Assembly: GCF_000955975.1 (NCBI RefSeq)
Contig: NZ_JYJF01000047.1
Location: 1 to 48,925 of the forward strand
Reading direction: 5' to 3'
From: Saccharothrix sp. ST-888
GTDB taxonomy: Bacteria > Actinomycetota > Actinomycetes > Streptomycetales > Streptomycetaceae
Length of the DNA stretch: 48,925 nucleotides
This document shows positions 8,042 through 16,881 of the stretch, piece after piece; positions within the stretch are counted from its first letter, which is position 1; each line of letters opens with the position of its first letter. The notes under the pieces were generated by a model. That model saw only the letters and a program-made list of their open reading frames with translations, was not told the DNA's origin and made no database searches. Both the position numbers and the translations under genes were made by a program.

Positions 8042-8507
8042 GCCCAGCTTCGAGGTTGTCACTGTGGTGGACGGCGCGGCGCCGCAGCAGGTGTTCGATG
8101 CGGCGCTGGACGCCGAGCTGCATACTCGGTCGATGGGCGCCTCCGGCGAACAGGTGGTGGGTACGCTGCCGGCCGGGGGGCTCGGACCCGGGGACCAGGT
8201 GACCTTCGCAGCGCGGCACTTCGGGGTCCGATGGCGGCTGACCGCAGTCGTTGCGGTCTACGAGCCGCCGGTCCGATTCGTCGACGAGCAGGTGCGCGGA
8301 CCGTTCAAACGCTGGTTCCATGAGCACGAGTTCACCCCGAATGGCACTGACGGTGCAGGCGGCACGGTGATGACGGACCGGGTCTCCTTCGAGTCACCGC
8401 TCGGCCCTCTCGGCAGGATCGCCGATGCGCTGGTGCTGCGCAGGTATATGGCGCACCTGATCAGGACGCGCGGGCGCTACCTGGCTGAGGTGCTCCGCCA
8501 GGGCTGA
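8040..8507 (+). CDS. SRPBCC-family protein
   Basis: This 155-residue protein has the START/Bet v1 (SRPBCC) pattern. A first strand, EVVTVVDGAAPQQVFDAALD, opens the domain. Then come a central VRFVDEQVRGPFKRWFHEHEF segment typical of polyketide_cyc2-like proteins and a C-terminal helix LRRYMAHLIRTRGRYLAEVL. Such proteins bind small hydrophobic ligands; the substrate is not predictable. An AGGG sits seven bases before the ATG. It appears monocistronic and is convergent with the MazG-like gene. Confidence 0.75.
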   Translation: MPSFEVVTVVDGAAPQQVFDAALDAELHTRSMGASGEQVVGTLPAGGLGPGDQVTFAARHFGVRWRLTAVVAVYEPPVRFVDEQVRGPFKRWFHEHEFTPNGTDGAGGTVMTDRVSFESPLGPLGRIADALVLRRYMAHLIRTRGRYLAEVLRQG

Positions 8508-8527
8508 GCGTCGCGTGCCTTCGTCGG

Positions 8528-8851
8528 TCACGACGGGGTCGGGCAGCGGGCGGCGATCTGTCGGAGATGGTGGCGGAAGGTCTGCGGTGCGTCGTCCGGG
8601 CGGACGCGTCCGAGGGCGACGAGTGCCGTCACGATCACGTCGCAAAGCTCGTCCGTGACGTCGTCCCAGTCGTGCGAGAAGCCCTTGCGCGGGTTGGTGC
8701 CCATGGCTCCGATCACGGCCTCGGCGACCTCGCCCGCCTCCTCCGTTATCTTCAGGATCTGCAGCACCTTCTGCATCTCGGCCGACACCGGGCTCGATGC
8801 CGCAAGCCAGTCGGCCACTGCATCGACCGTCTGCCACATGTCGTCGTCCAT
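8528..8851 (-). CDS. MazG-like NTP pyrophosphohydrolase family protein
   Basis: This 107-residue protein carries the metal-binding pattern of the all-α NTP-PPase (MazG) superfamily: KITEEAGEVAEAVIG (ExxE-type helix) and DELCDVIVTALVAL (ExxxD-type helix). A GAGGGGG ribosome-binding site precedes the ATG at 8851. Members hydrolyse NTPs to NMP and pyrophosphate in house-cleaning or stress roles; the substrate is unknown here. It stands alone between the SRPBCC and LysR genes. Confidence 0.8.
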   Translation of the reverse strand: MDDDMWQTVDAVADWLAASSPVSAEMQKVLQILKITEEAGEVAEAVIGAMGTNPRKGFSHDWDDVTDELCDVIVTALVALGRVRPDDAPQTFRHHLRQIAARCPTPS

Positions 8852-8954
8852 GGCCCCCTCGATCCATCACCTCGGCCCTGACGACATGGTGGTGTGCTTC
8901 GCCGCACCGCCGCAGCCGAACAGCTTTCAATTCACTCGAAGGTGTGTCCGCACC

Positions 8955-9941
8955 CTAGACGGAGAAGGTTCGGCCGACCAGGCGTGACTGACGGTCGTCA
9001 GGACCGTGGGGCGCGCCTTGTGCCAGAGCGATCGCGTCCTCCACGATCCGGGTCAGGGTCGTGCGCAGCCAGCGGTGCGCGGGGTCGGCGTCGACCCGGG
9101 TGTGCCAGGCCATGCCGACATCGACGCTGGGCAGGTCCAGCGGGATGTCCCGGACTGTCAGTGGCATGGTGCAGGCCAGCTTGACCGCGACCATCGACGG
9201 GACCAGGGCGAGCGCCTCGGACTCCAGGGCGAGATGGCAGGCGCTGACGAAGGCCGGTACGGTCGCCAGAACCTTTCGCTGAAGTCCGAGTTCGGCCAGC
9301 CGGTCGTCCACCACGCTGCGTGCGCGGCCCCGGCGGGAGACCGTGATGTGCGGAAGGGCGGCGAACTGGCGCGGCGTCAGGGCGTGCTGCGCCCACGGTG
9401 CGCCGGTCGGGGCGACGGCGACATAGCGGTGGCGGCAGAGCAGGCTGCTGCGGACGTCGTGCGGGAGCTCGGGCAGCGAGCCGAGGTCGAGGTCGATCCG
9501 GTCCCGCAGGTCGGCCGGGTCCTCGTCGCCCTCGGGCAGGATCCGCAGTCGCACGCCCGGCGCCTCGCGGGCGGCCCGCGCGATGAGTGCGGAGCCGACC
9601 ACCGCGGTGAGTCCGTCGTCGGCACGGATCGCGAACTCGCGCTCGATCTCGGCGAGTTCGATCGGGTGCGGTGGTTGCAGTGCGGCCAGTGCGGCGGCCA
9701 GCGCCGCCTCCACCTGCGGCTGGAGTTCGTGGGCGCGCGGGGTCAGCACCAGCCCACGGCCCGCCGGCACCAGCAGGGGGTCGCCGACCACCCGGCGCAG
9801 CCGTCCGAGCGTGCGGCTCATCGCGGAGGCGGAGACGTTCAACTCCAGTGCTGCGCCGGTCACGCTGCCCTCGCGCAGCAGCGCGTCGAGCGCGGGCAGC
9901 AGGTTCATGTCCGGGAGCTGCAAGGGGTCACCTCGTCCCAT
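8955..9941 (-). CDS. LysR-family transcriptional regulator
   Basis: This 328-residue regulator has the LysR winged HTH near the N-terminus (LLPALDALLREGSVTGAALELNVSASAMSRTLGRLR). A periplasmic-binding-protein-like effector domain fills the rest. It is divergent from an MFS exporter with a palindromic site in the 97-nt gap, so it most likely controls that exporter and itself. The effector is unknown. The ATG at 9941 is used; an ATG at 9908 is possible. Confidence 0.88.
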   Translation of the reverse strand: MGRGDPLQLPDMNLLPALDALLREGSVTGAALELNVSASAMSRTLGRLRRVVGDPLLVPAGRGLVLTPRAHELQPQVEAALAAALAALQPPHPIELAEIEREFAIRADDGLTAVVGSALIARAAREAPGVRLRILPEGDEDPADLRDRIDLDLGSLPELPHDVRSSLLCRHRYVAVAPTGAPWAQHALTPRQFAALPHITVSRRGRARSVVDDRLAELGLQRKVLATVPAFVSACHLALESEALALVPSMVAVKLACTMPLTVRDIPLDLPSVDVGMAWHTRVDADPAHRWLRTTLTRIVEDAIALAQGAPHGPDDRQSRLVGRTFSV

Positions 9942-9950
9942 GCTTGCGTT

Positions 9951-9975
9951 GAATGCATGTCTGGTTTAACCATTC
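9951..9975. promoter_or_regulatory. candidate LysR operator
   Basis: TGGTTTAACCA (9962-9972) is a perfect 11-bp palindrome of the T-N-A type bound by LysR proteins. It is nested in a wider inverted repeat, GAATG (9951-9955) and CATTC (9971-9975). It lies between the divergent LysR and MFS starts. Confidence 0.5.
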
Positions 9976-10038
9976 GGAACTTGTGGTCAAGAGTGTAGCC
10001 GCCGAACATGAGAGGAGTTCACAGAAGCGACGGAGAAA

Positions 10039-11499
10039 ATGATCGACACACATCAGCGCAACACGGCGCTCCTGGTTGCAGGTTGCTTCTTCATGGAGAA
10101 CCTCGACGGCACCATCGTGGCCACTGCGGCGCCCCGGATGGCAGCCTCCCTGCACGTCGAGCCGACCGCGGTGGGCCTGGTCATCACGGCGTACCTGCTC
10201 ACGCTCGCCGTACTGATACCGCTCAGCGGCTGGCTCGCCGCCCGCTACGGGGTCCGCCGGATCTTCCTGACGGCGATCTCGCTGTTCACCCTCGCCTCGC
10301 TGGCCTGCGCGCTGAGCGCGAATCTCTGGCAACTGGTCGCCATGCGCGTCCTGCAGGGCGTCGGCGGAGCGATGATGGTCCCGGTCGGACGGCTGACGGT
10401 GATGGCCCGGACGGCGAAGCCGGACATCCCGAAGACGATGGCCTACATCGTCTGGGCCGGCCTGGTCGCACCCGTCATCGCGCCGCTGCTCGGCGGGTTC
10501 ATCACCACGTACGCGGACTGGCGCTGGATGTTCCTCATCAACCTGCCGCTCGGCCTGGTCGCCCTCCTCGTGGCCCGCCGCCTGCTGGACGCCACGCCCG
10601 CCACCAACAGCACGCCCACCACGAACGCTACGAGCACCGCGCCCTCCCTCGACCGGATCGGCGTCCTGCTCACCGCCACCGGCCTCGGCGCCTTCACCTG
10701 GGCCGCCCATCTGCTCTCCGAACCGGCCGAGCCCTGGGCGCCGGTCCTGCTCGCCCTCGGGCTCTCGGTGGTCCTGCTCACCGCCGCCGTCCGGCACCTG
10801 CTGCGCACCGAACATCCACTGATCAGCCTGCGCACCCTGAGGGTGCCGACCTTCCGCGCCTCGGTGACCGGTGGAACGGCGTTCTGGATCGCGGTCGGCG
10901 CCGTGCCGTTCCTGCTGCCGCTGCTGTTCCAGGAGGTCTTCGGCTGGAGCGCGATCAAGTCCGGGACGGTGGTGCTGTTCGTGTTCGTCGGCAACATCGG
11001 CGTCAAGCCGACCACCACCTACCTGCTGAACCGATTCGGGTTCCGCAAGCTGCTGCTCGGTGCCAGCCTCGGCGTGACGGCCACCCTGGTCGCCTCGGCC
11101 TTCCTCACCGCGGCCACGCCGCTGGTACTGATCGTCGTCCTCACCGTGATCAGCGGCGCCGCCCGGTCGGTGGGCCTCACCGGCTACATGACCATCGCCT
11201 TCAGCGAGGTCTCGGCGGAGCAGCTGCGCCACGCCAACACGCTCTCCGCCACCGCCCAGCAGCTCGCCGCCGGCCTCGGAGTCGCCGCGGCCACCGTGGC
11301 CCTGCGGGCGGGCGGGGCGATCGGCGAGCTGCTGCCGGGCACACCCTCCGCGAGGACCGCGTACGCGGTCGCGTTCGGCCTGCTGGCCCTGGTGACGCTG
11401 ACGGCCGTGGTCGGCGCGTACCGGCTCCACCCGGGTGCGGGGGACGCCGTCCGGCGGAGCCCGGTGGCGGCCGGGAAGCGCCCGGTTGTCAGAAGTTGA
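10039..11499 (+). CDS. MFS transporter, DHA2 (14-TM, EmrB/QacA type)
   Basis: The 486-residue membrane protein has many hydrophobic segments. The N-terminal FMENLDGTIVATAAPRMA and SGWLAARYGVRRIFL motifs are typical of drug:proton antiporters, and VGGAMMVPVGRLTVMAR is a motif-C-like segment. A charged Ser/Thr-rich loop (TPTTNATS) sits between the two halves. The ATG at 10039 has GGAG five bases ahead. It is probably an efflux pump under control of the divergent LysR regulator. The substrate is unknown. Confidence 0.88.
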   Translation: MIDTHQRNTALLVAGCFFMENLDGTIVATAAPRMAASLHVEPTAVGLVITAYLLTLAVLIPLSGWLAARYGVRRIFLTAISLFTLASLACALSANLWQLVAMRVLQGVGGAMMVPVGRLTVMARTAKPDIPKTMAYIVWAGLVAPVIAPLLGGFITTYADWRWMFLINLPLGLVALLVARRLLDATPATNSTPTTNATSTAPSLDRIGVLLTATGLGAFTWAAHLLSEPAEPWAPVLLALGLSVVLLTAAVRHLLRTEHPLISLRTLRVPTFRASVTGGTAFWIAVGAVPFLLPLLFQEVFGWSAIKSGTVVLFVFVGNIGVKPTTTYLLNRFGFRKLLLGASLGVTATLVASAFLTAATPLVLIVVLTVISGAARSVGLTGYMTIAFSEVSAEQLRHANTLSATAQQLAAGLGVAAATVALRAGGAIGELLPGTPSARTAYAVAFGLLALVTLTAVVGAYRLHPGAGDAVRRSPVAAGKRPVVRS

Positions 11500-11506
11500 G
11501 CCGGTC

Positions 11507-12283
11507 TCAGCTCTCGGTCACCAGGACGACCTCAAGGGTGCGCGGCCCGTGGACGCCCTCCACCCGGTCGAGTTCGATGTCGCTGGTGGCGGACGGTCCG
11601 GAGATCCAGGTCTGTGGGCGGGTGGGGTCCAGGCGGGGGAGCGCGCGGGGGAGCGAGGCGACGATCTGTCCGGGGGCGCGGACCACACAGATGTGGTGGT
11701 CGGGTACCAGGGTGAGCAGCCGCCGCCCCTGGGCGGGACCGGCGTCCAGGACCAGGGTGCCCGTCTCGGCCACGGCCAGCGCGCACCCGGTCAGGACGCT
11801 GTCGACCGCGTCCAGCCGGACGGCGGTGAGCGTGCCGTCGTCCACCACCGCGGCCACCCCTGCGGCGGCGCTCAGCCAGTCGGGCGGCAGGTCGGCGGGG
11901 ACGGCGACGGTACGGGAGCCGTGCGCGGCGAGCAGGCGGGCGACGGTGGCGGGCAGGTCGGCCGCGGTGCTGCGGTGCACCAGGGCCCGGTAGTCGGCCA
12001 GGTTCTCGTGCAGCAGGTCGAGCAGCGCCGCCGGGTCCTCGTCCCGGTGCACCGGCAGGTAGTCGCGCGGGATGTCCTCGTGCCGTCGGCCCGCCAGGCG
12101 GTCGGTGACGCCGTCTGCCTGGGGCGAGCCCGCTCCGGCGCCGGGATCCGACGCGGACGAGCCGGTCCCAGGGCCGGGACCGAGGCCGAGGCCCGTGGCG
12201 GATGGGCCCGTGACGGGTGGGCCCTGTTCGGCGCCGATCGCGGCTCGGATCCGGGCCAGCACGGTCTCTCGGCCGGTGCTCAT
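11507..12283 (-). CDS. lutC: lactate utilization protein C (LutC/YkgG family)
   Basis: This 258-residue LutC/YkgG-type protein has an N-terminal MSTGRETVLARIRAAIG helix, an Ala/Pro/Gly-rich linker (residues ~30-55), and a C-terminal domain with LAVAETGTLVLDAG, LLTLVPDHHICVV and WISGPSATSDIE. The last motifs are the LUD-domain signature. The ATG at 12283 overlaps the lutB stop (ATGA) and has GGAAGGA six bases upstream. With LutA and LutB it forms the membrane-associated L-lactate oxidation complex known in Bacillus and other bacteria. It is the last gene of the operon. Confidence 0.88.
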   Translation of the reverse strand: MSTGRETVLARIRAAIGAEQGPPVTGPSATGLGLGPGPGTGSSASDPGAGAGSPQADGVTDRLAGRRHEDIPRDYLPVHRDEDPAALLDLLHENLADYRALVHRSTAADLPATVARLLAAHGSRTVAVPADLPPDWLSAAAGVAAVVDDGTLTAVRLDAVDSVLTGCALAVAETGTLVLDAGPAQGRRLLTLVPDHHICVVRAPGQIVASLPRALPRLDPTRPQTWISGPSATSDIELDRVEGVHGPRTLEVVLVTES

Positions 12284-13743
12284 CGACTGTCCTTCCGGGA
12301 ACGGGAACGGGAACGGGAACGGGAACGGTTCTTCTTCCACCAGTCGCGGAAGGGCTGGCCGGGCAGATCGGGCAGGTCACGGCTGTCGGTCCAGCCGCGG
12401 CCGGGGCCGGGCAGCCGGTCCGGCAGCAGTCCCCGGGCCCTCCCCGCGACCCGTTCCCCGGCCGCCAGCACGCCAGGGTGGTCCAGTGCGAACCCGGCGG
12501 CCTTCACCGCGGCCCGCTCCAGCCGGTGCCCGCCCTGCCCGGCGACCTGCTCGCGCAGGTGGACCAGCACCTCGGGAATGTCGATGGCCACCGGGCAGAC
12601 CTCGTAGCAGGCCCCGCAGAGTGACGAGGCGAACGGCAGCGAGGCGTCGATCTCGCTGGTGGTGCCGCGGAGTTGGGGCGTCAGGATGGCCCCGATCGGC
12701 CCGGGGTAGACCGACCCGTACGCATGCCCGCCGGCCCGCTCGTACACCGGGCAGACGTTGAGGCAGGCGGAACAGCGGATGCAGCGCAGCGCCTGCCGTC
12801 CGACCTGGTCGGCGAGGGCGGTGGTCCGGCCGTTGTCGAGCAGGACGAGGTGGAAGGCCGAGGGACCGTCACCTTCCGGTCCGAGCGTGCCGGTCCAGAG
12901 CGAGGTGTACGGGTTCATCCGCTCGGCGGTGGACGAACGCGGCAGCGTCTGCAGGAAGACCTCCAGGTCGCGCCAGCTCGGGACGACCTTCTCGATGCCG
13001 ACCACCGAGATCAGCGTCTCCGGCAGGGTCAGGCACATCCGTCCGTTGCCCTCGGACTCCACCACCACCAGGGTGCCGGTCTCGGCGATCATGAAGTTGG
13101 CCCCGGAGACGGCGACCTTGGCGCGCAGGAACTTCTCCCGCAGGTGCAGCCGTGCGGCCTCGGCCAGTTGAGCGGGGGAGTCGGTGAGATCCTCGGGCGC
13201 GGGCCGGCCCCAGGCAGCCATCCGCTCGGCGAAGATCTCGCGGATCTCCTCCCGGTTCCGGTGGATCGCGGGCACCAGGATGTGCGAAGGGCGGTCGTCG
13301 CCCAACTGCACGATGAGCTCGGCCAGATCGGTCTCGTAGGCGGCGATGCCCTCGGCCGCCAGCGCCTCGTTGAGCCCGATCTCCTGGGTGGCCATCGACT
13401 TCACCTTGATCACCTCGCGTTCGCCGGTGGCCAGCACCAGGTCGGCGACGATCCGGTTGGCCTCGGCGGCATCGACGGCCCAGTGCACCGTACCGCCCGC
13501 CGCCGTGACGGCTGCCTCCAACTGGAGCAGGTAGCGGTCGAGATGGCGCAGCGTGTGGTCCTTGATCGCCTTGCCGGCGGCGCGCAGCTCGGCCCAGTCG
13601 GTGAGTTCGGCGACCGCGCGGGCCCGCTTCTCGCGGATGGTCCGGGTGGCGTGGGAGAGGTTGGCCCGCAGCCGCCGGTTCCGGGTGGACTCGGCGGCGG
13701 CCGCCGGAAACGAAGGCATGCCGAGGAAGGTGTCACCGCTCAT
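12280..13743 (-). CDS. lutB: lactate utilization iron-sulfur protein B
   Basis: The 487-residue protein has an N-terminal LUD domain (VSGANFMIAETGTLVVVES, VGIEKVVPSWRDL) and a ferredoxin-like region with two 4Fe-4S motifs, CIRCSACLNVCPVY and CGACYEVCPVAIDIP. Its C-terminus ends in an Arg-Ser repeat created by a GGGAAC tandem array and is probably not functional. It overlaps lutA by ATGA at the start and lutC by ATGA at the end, so the three genes should be translationally coupled. The role is electron transfer within the LutABC lactate dehydrogenase. Confidence 0.93.
   Translation of the reverse strand: MSGDTFLGMPSFPAAAAESTRNRRLRANLSHATRTIREKRARAVAELTDWAELRAAGKAIKDHTLRHLDRYLLQLEAAVTAAGGTVHWAVDAAEANRIVADLVLATGEREVIKVKSMATQEIGLNEALAAEGIAAYETDLAELIVQLGDDRPSHILVPAIHRNREEIREIFAERMAAWGRPAPEDLTDSPAQLAEAARLHLREKFLRAKVAVSGANFMIAETGTLVVVESEGNGRMCLTLPETLISVVGIEKVVPSWRDLEVFLQTLPRSSTAERMNPYTSLWTGTLGPEGDGPSAFHLVLLDNGRTTALADQVGRQALRCIRCSACLNVCPVYERAGGHAYGSVYPGPIGAILTPQLRGTTSEIDASLPFASSLCGACYEVCPVAIDIPEVLVHLREQVAGQGGHRLERAAVKAAGFALDHPGVLAAGERVAGRARGLLPDRLPGPGRGWTDSRDLPDLPGQPFRDWWKKNRSRSRSRSRSRKDSR
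12297..12326. repeat. GGGAAC hexanucleotide array, five copies
   Basis: Five perfect GGGAAC units lie in the 3' end of lutB and encode alternating Arg-Ser on the minus strand. Because the unit is 6 bp, gain or loss of copies keeps the frame and changes only the tail length. Confidence 0.9.
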
Positions 13744-14609
13744 GTTCCGCTCCAGGACTGCTCGTTACGGAGACCGTCGGGGGCGGCACCCTTAGCCGGC
13801 CCCCGCCCCACGGATAGCGCCCCCTCGGTCCGCGCCCCCTCGGTCCGTGCGCCCTCGGTCCACGGCCGCTCCTCGGTGGCGGCCAGGATCTCGGCGAGGT
13901 GCAGCGGCCGCAGCGGCGCGGACCGGCGGTGAAGCAGGCCGCCGAGGTGCATCAGGCAGGAGTTGTCCCCGCCGCAGAGCACCTCTGCCCCTGTCCGCAG
14001 TGCGTGACGGACCTTGTCGTCACCCATCGCGGTCGAGACGGCAGGGTTCTTCAGGGCGAAGGTTCCACCGAACCCGCAGCACTCGTCGGCACGGGGCAGC
14101 TCCACCAACTCCAGCCCCTTGACGGCGCGCAGCAGCCGCAGCGGCCGGTCGCCGAGCCCGAGCAGCCGCAGCCCGTGGCAGGACGGGTGGTAGGTCACGG
14201 TATGCGGGAAGTACGCACCGACGTCCTCGACCCCGAGCACATCGATCAGGAACTCGGTCAGCTCGTACATGCGCGGCACCAACGCATCGGCCGCTTCGGC
14301 GAGTTCGGACCCGCGTCGCTCGGCCTGCGCCTTGGCGCCGATCCGGGGGTAGTTGTCGCGGACCATCGCCACGCAGGAGCCGGACGGGGTGACGACGTAC
14401 TCGTAGCCGGCGAAGGCACGCGCCATGCGGCGCACCATCGGCTCGGTCTCGCGCCGGTAGCCGGTGTTGAACTGCGGCTGCCCGCAACAGGTCTGCCCGG
14501 CCGGGAAGTCCACCTCGACACCGAGCCGTTCCAGCAGCCGGACCGTGGCGATCGCCGTGGACGGGTAGACCGCGTCGTTCACACAGGTGGCGAAGAGGGC
14601 GACACGCAT
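13740..14609 (-). CDS. lutA: lactate utilization protein A (CCG-domain oxidoreductase subunit)
   Basis: This 289-residue protein has two cysteine-rich CCG motifs, CCGQPQ near residue 41 and DECCGFGGTF near residue 175, plus PSGSC and YHPSCHGL segments. Such motifs bind a 4Fe-4S cluster in LutA/GlpC-type proteins. The C-terminus carries a TEGAR repeat encoded by a 15-bp tandem array. It is first in the lutA-lutB-lutC operon and overlaps lutB by ATGA. No GntR-type regulator, which often accompanies lut genes, is adjacent. Confidence 0.9.
   Translation of the reverse strand: MRVALFATCVNDAVYPSTAIATVRLLERLGVEVDFPAGQTCCGQPQFNTGYRRETEPMVRRMARAFAGYEYVVTPSGSCVAMVRDNYPRIGAKAQAERRGSELAEAADALVPRMYELTEFLIDVLGVEDVGAYFPHTVTYHPSCHGLRLLGLGDRPLRLLRAVKGLELVELPRADECCGFGGTFALKNPAVSTAMGDDKVRHALRTGAEVLCGGDNSCLMHLGGLLHRRSAPLRPLHLAEILAATEERPWTEGARTEGARTEGALSVGRGPAKGAAPDGLRNEQSWSGT
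13817..13861. repeat. 15-bp tandem repeat in lutA, three copies
   Basis: Units at 13817-13831, 13832-13846 and 13847-13861 (each ending CTCGGTCC, the third with two mismatches) encode the repeated TEGAR tail of LutA. The array is in frame. Confidence 0.85.
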
Positions 14610-14814
14610 CTCGGCTCCTCGATGATCGGACGGGGGGAGACTGCCCGAAGTGACTGCCCGGCCGACCGTACGGCTGACCGTACGGCGGACCCCATGCGAC
14701 CGGGGCCGACCTGCCGGGCCCCGGAACGCCCGAAGGGGCCCGGTCCGCCGGGAGTGGACGGACCCTCCGAGGAGCGGACGGGCTCCTCGGAGGGCCAGGG
14801 TAGCCGTTCGGCCG

Positions 14815-15462
14815 TCAGTGGCCGCGCTGGATCCACTCGTCGAGATGCGGTGCCTCGGCGCCGATCGTGGTCGAGTCGCCGTGGCCGGTCCGTACCACCG
14901 TCTCGGCGGGCAGGGTCAGCAGCCGGTCCCGGATGGATCGGATGATGGTCGGGAAATCCGAGAAGGACCGGCCGGTGGCCCCGGGACCGCCCGCGAACAG
15001 CGTGTCGCCGGTGAAGACCGTGCCCAGCTCCTCGGCGTACAGGCAGACCGCGCCGGGCGCGTGGCCGGGCGTGTGCAGCACCGTCAGGTCGACACCCGCG
15101 ACCGTCAGCCGCTGCTGGTCCGTCAGCTCGCCGTCCACCGGACGCAGCGGGTGGGTCTGCTTCCAGAGCACCTGGTCCTCGCGGTGGAGCAGGACGGGCG
15201 CGCCGGTCCGGTCCGCCAGCGCGGGAGCGGCGGCGATGTGGTCGTTGTGCGCGTGGGTGCACACGATGGCGACCAACCGACGGCCGCCGAGTGCGGCCAG
15301 CACCGCCTCGGCGTCGTGGGCCGGGTCGATGACCAGGGCCTCGGTGTCGTCGCCGATGATCCAGACGTTGTTGTCGACCTGCCAGGTGCCGCCGTCCAGC
15401 GAGAAGGTGCCGGACGTGACCAGCCGCTCGACCTCGGCTGCCGGGGGAGTGCGGTCCGCCAT
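14815..15462 (-). CDS. MBL-fold metallo-hydrolase paired with mscR
   Basis: This 215-residue metallo-β-lactamase-fold hydrolase has the zinc motif HAHNDH (His70, His72, Asp74, His75), then HTPGHAPGA, FTGDTLFAGG and TGHGDSTTIG, as in glyoxalase II-like enzymes. Its ATG overlaps the mscR stop codon by one base (TGATG), so the two are co-translated. In actinobacteria this partner is commonly found beside the mycothiol-dependent formaldehyde dehydrogenase. Hydrolysis of the S-formylmycothiol product or of another mycothiol thioester is a reasonable inference. Confidence 0.85.
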   Translation of the reverse strand: MADRTPPAAEVERLVTSGTFSLDGGTWQVDNNVWIIGDDTEALVIDPAHDAEAVLAALGGRRLVAIVCTHAHNDHIAAAPALADRTGAPVLLHREDQVLWKQTHPLRPVDGELTDQQRLTVAGVDLTVLHTPGHAPGAVCLYAEELGTVFTGDTLFAGGPGATGRSFSDFPTIIRSIRDRLLTLPAETVVRTGHGDSTTIGAEAPHLDEWIQRGH

Positions 15463-16547
15463 CAGAAGAGCACCACCGAACGCAGGACCTCGCCCTTGTG
15501 CATCCGGGCGAACGCCTCCTCCACGTCCGTCAGCTGGACGGTCTCGCTGACGAACGCGTCCAGGTCGAGGCGGCCCTGCAGATAGAGGTCGATGAGCATG
15601 GGGAAGTCCCGGCTGGGGAGACAGTCGCCGTACCAGGAGGACTTCAGCGAACCGCCCCGGCCGAAGACGTCCAGCAGCGGCAGTTCCAGCTTCATCTCGG
15701 GGGTCGGCACGCCGACCAGGACCACCGTTCCGGCCAGGTCACGGGCGTAGAACGCCTGACGGTACGTCTCCGGCGTGCCGACCGCGTCGATCACCACGTC
15801 GGCACCGTTCCCGCCGGTCAGCGCCCGGACGGCCTCGATCGGGTCATCGGAGCGGCCGTTGACGGTGTGGGTGGCACCGAGCTTCTGCGCGGTGGCCAGC
15901 TTGCGGTCGTCGATGTCCACGGCGATGATCCGCGAGGCTCCGGCCAGCCTGGCACCGACCACGGCCGCGTTGCCGACGCCGCCGCAGCCGATCACGGCGA
16001 CCGAGTCGCCCCGGCCGACGTTCCCGGTGTTGATGGCGGCGCCGAGCCCGGCCATCACGCCGCAGCCCAGCAGCCCGGCGGCGGCGGGGGAGGCCTCGGG
16101 GGCGACCTTGGTGCACTGGCCGGCGGCGACCAGGGTCTTCTCCGCGAACGCGCCGATCCCCAGCGCGGGCGAGAGCTCGGTGCCGTCGAGCAGGGTCATC
16201 TTCTGCTTGGCGTTGTGGGTGTTGAAGCAGTACCAGGGCCGGCCGCGCAGGCAGGCACGACAGTTGCCGCAGACCGCACGCCAGTTGAGGATCACGAAGT
16301 CACCGGGGGCGACGTCGGTCACTCCCTCGCCGACGGCCTCCACCACACCGGCCGCCTCGTGGCCGAGCAGGAAGGGGAACTCGTCGTTGATCCCGCCATC
16401 CCGGTAGTGCAGGTCGGTGTGGCAGACCCCGCACGCCTGGACCTGCACCAGCGCCTCACCCGGACCGGGGTCCGGGACCAGGATCGTCTCGACCTGTACC
16501 GGGGCACCCTTGGAACGGGCGATCACGCCGCGCACCTGCTGAGCCAT
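15462..16547 (-). CDS. mscR: S-(hydroxymethyl)mycothiol dehydrogenase / nitrosomycothiol reductase
   Basis: This 361-residue zinc-dependent medium-chain alcohol dehydrogenase carries CGVCHTD (Cys39, Cys42, His43) and GHEAAG (His63) around the catalytic zinc. Cys93, Cys96, Cys99 and Cys107 form the structural zinc lobe, and VIGCGGVGNAAV is the NAD-binding loop. Motifs such as RPWYCFNTHNAKQKM and the order of domains match the mycothiol-dependent formaldehyde dehydrogenase family. The ATG at 16547 begins MAQQVRGV, the usual N-terminus. It oxidises the mycothiol-formaldehyde adduct and can reduce S-nitrosomycothiol in actinobacteria. It is followed by the coupled MBL hydrolase. Confidence 0.92.
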   Translation of the reverse strand: MAQQVRGVIARSKGAPVQVETILVPDPGPGEALVQVQACGVCHTDLHYRDGGINDEFPFLLGHEAAGVVEAVGEGVTDVAPGDFVILNWRAVCGNCRACLRGRPWYCFNTHNAKQKMTLLDGTELSPALGIGAFAEKTLVAAGQCTKVAPEASPAAAGLLGCGVMAGLGAAINTGNVGRGDSVAVIGCGGVGNAAVVGARLAGASRIIAVDIDDRKLATAQKLGATHTVNGRSDDPIEAVRALTGGNGADVVIDAVGTPETYRQAFYARDLAGTVVLVGVPTPEMKLELPLLDVFGRGGSLKSSWYGDCLPSRDFPMLIDLYLQGRLDLDAFVSETVQLTDVEEAFARMHKGEVLRSVVLF

Positions 16548-16881
16548 GAAGAAGAGCCTCTCGTCATCGGGCGCGGGCACGTGCTCCATCCGTGTCCACG
16601 CGGGTAGTTCGCGCCGGTCGCGGCCAGGCCGCGCCGATCGCGAATCGTTCACGACGGTTAACACCGTACGGTGCCGACGATCACCGCCGACCACCGGATC
16701 ACCGACTCGCCCTGGGCGTTGTCACCGTCACGGGCCGAAGCCTGCCCCTGGAGCAGTGCGCGGAATCCGATCGTCACCGTCCTCCCGGCCCGGGCCCGCC
16801 GCGAGGCCCCCGTCGCCGTGGCCCGAACACGGTTCAAACCGGAACGCGGACGAATTGATCCGTTCGGGTTATTCCAGTGGT
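16548..16881. other. intergenic region upstream of mscR
   Basis: This 334-nt divergent gap should hold the mscR promoter and that of the proline-rich gene. I see no coding sequence, clear palindrome or consensus promoter in it. Confidence 0.5.

Noticed and set aside
12280..12326. Arg-Ser repeat as an SR-type RNA-binding tail of LutB
   Set aside because: It is a by-product of a GGGAAC hexamer array at the extreme C-terminus; no supporting RNA-binding context.
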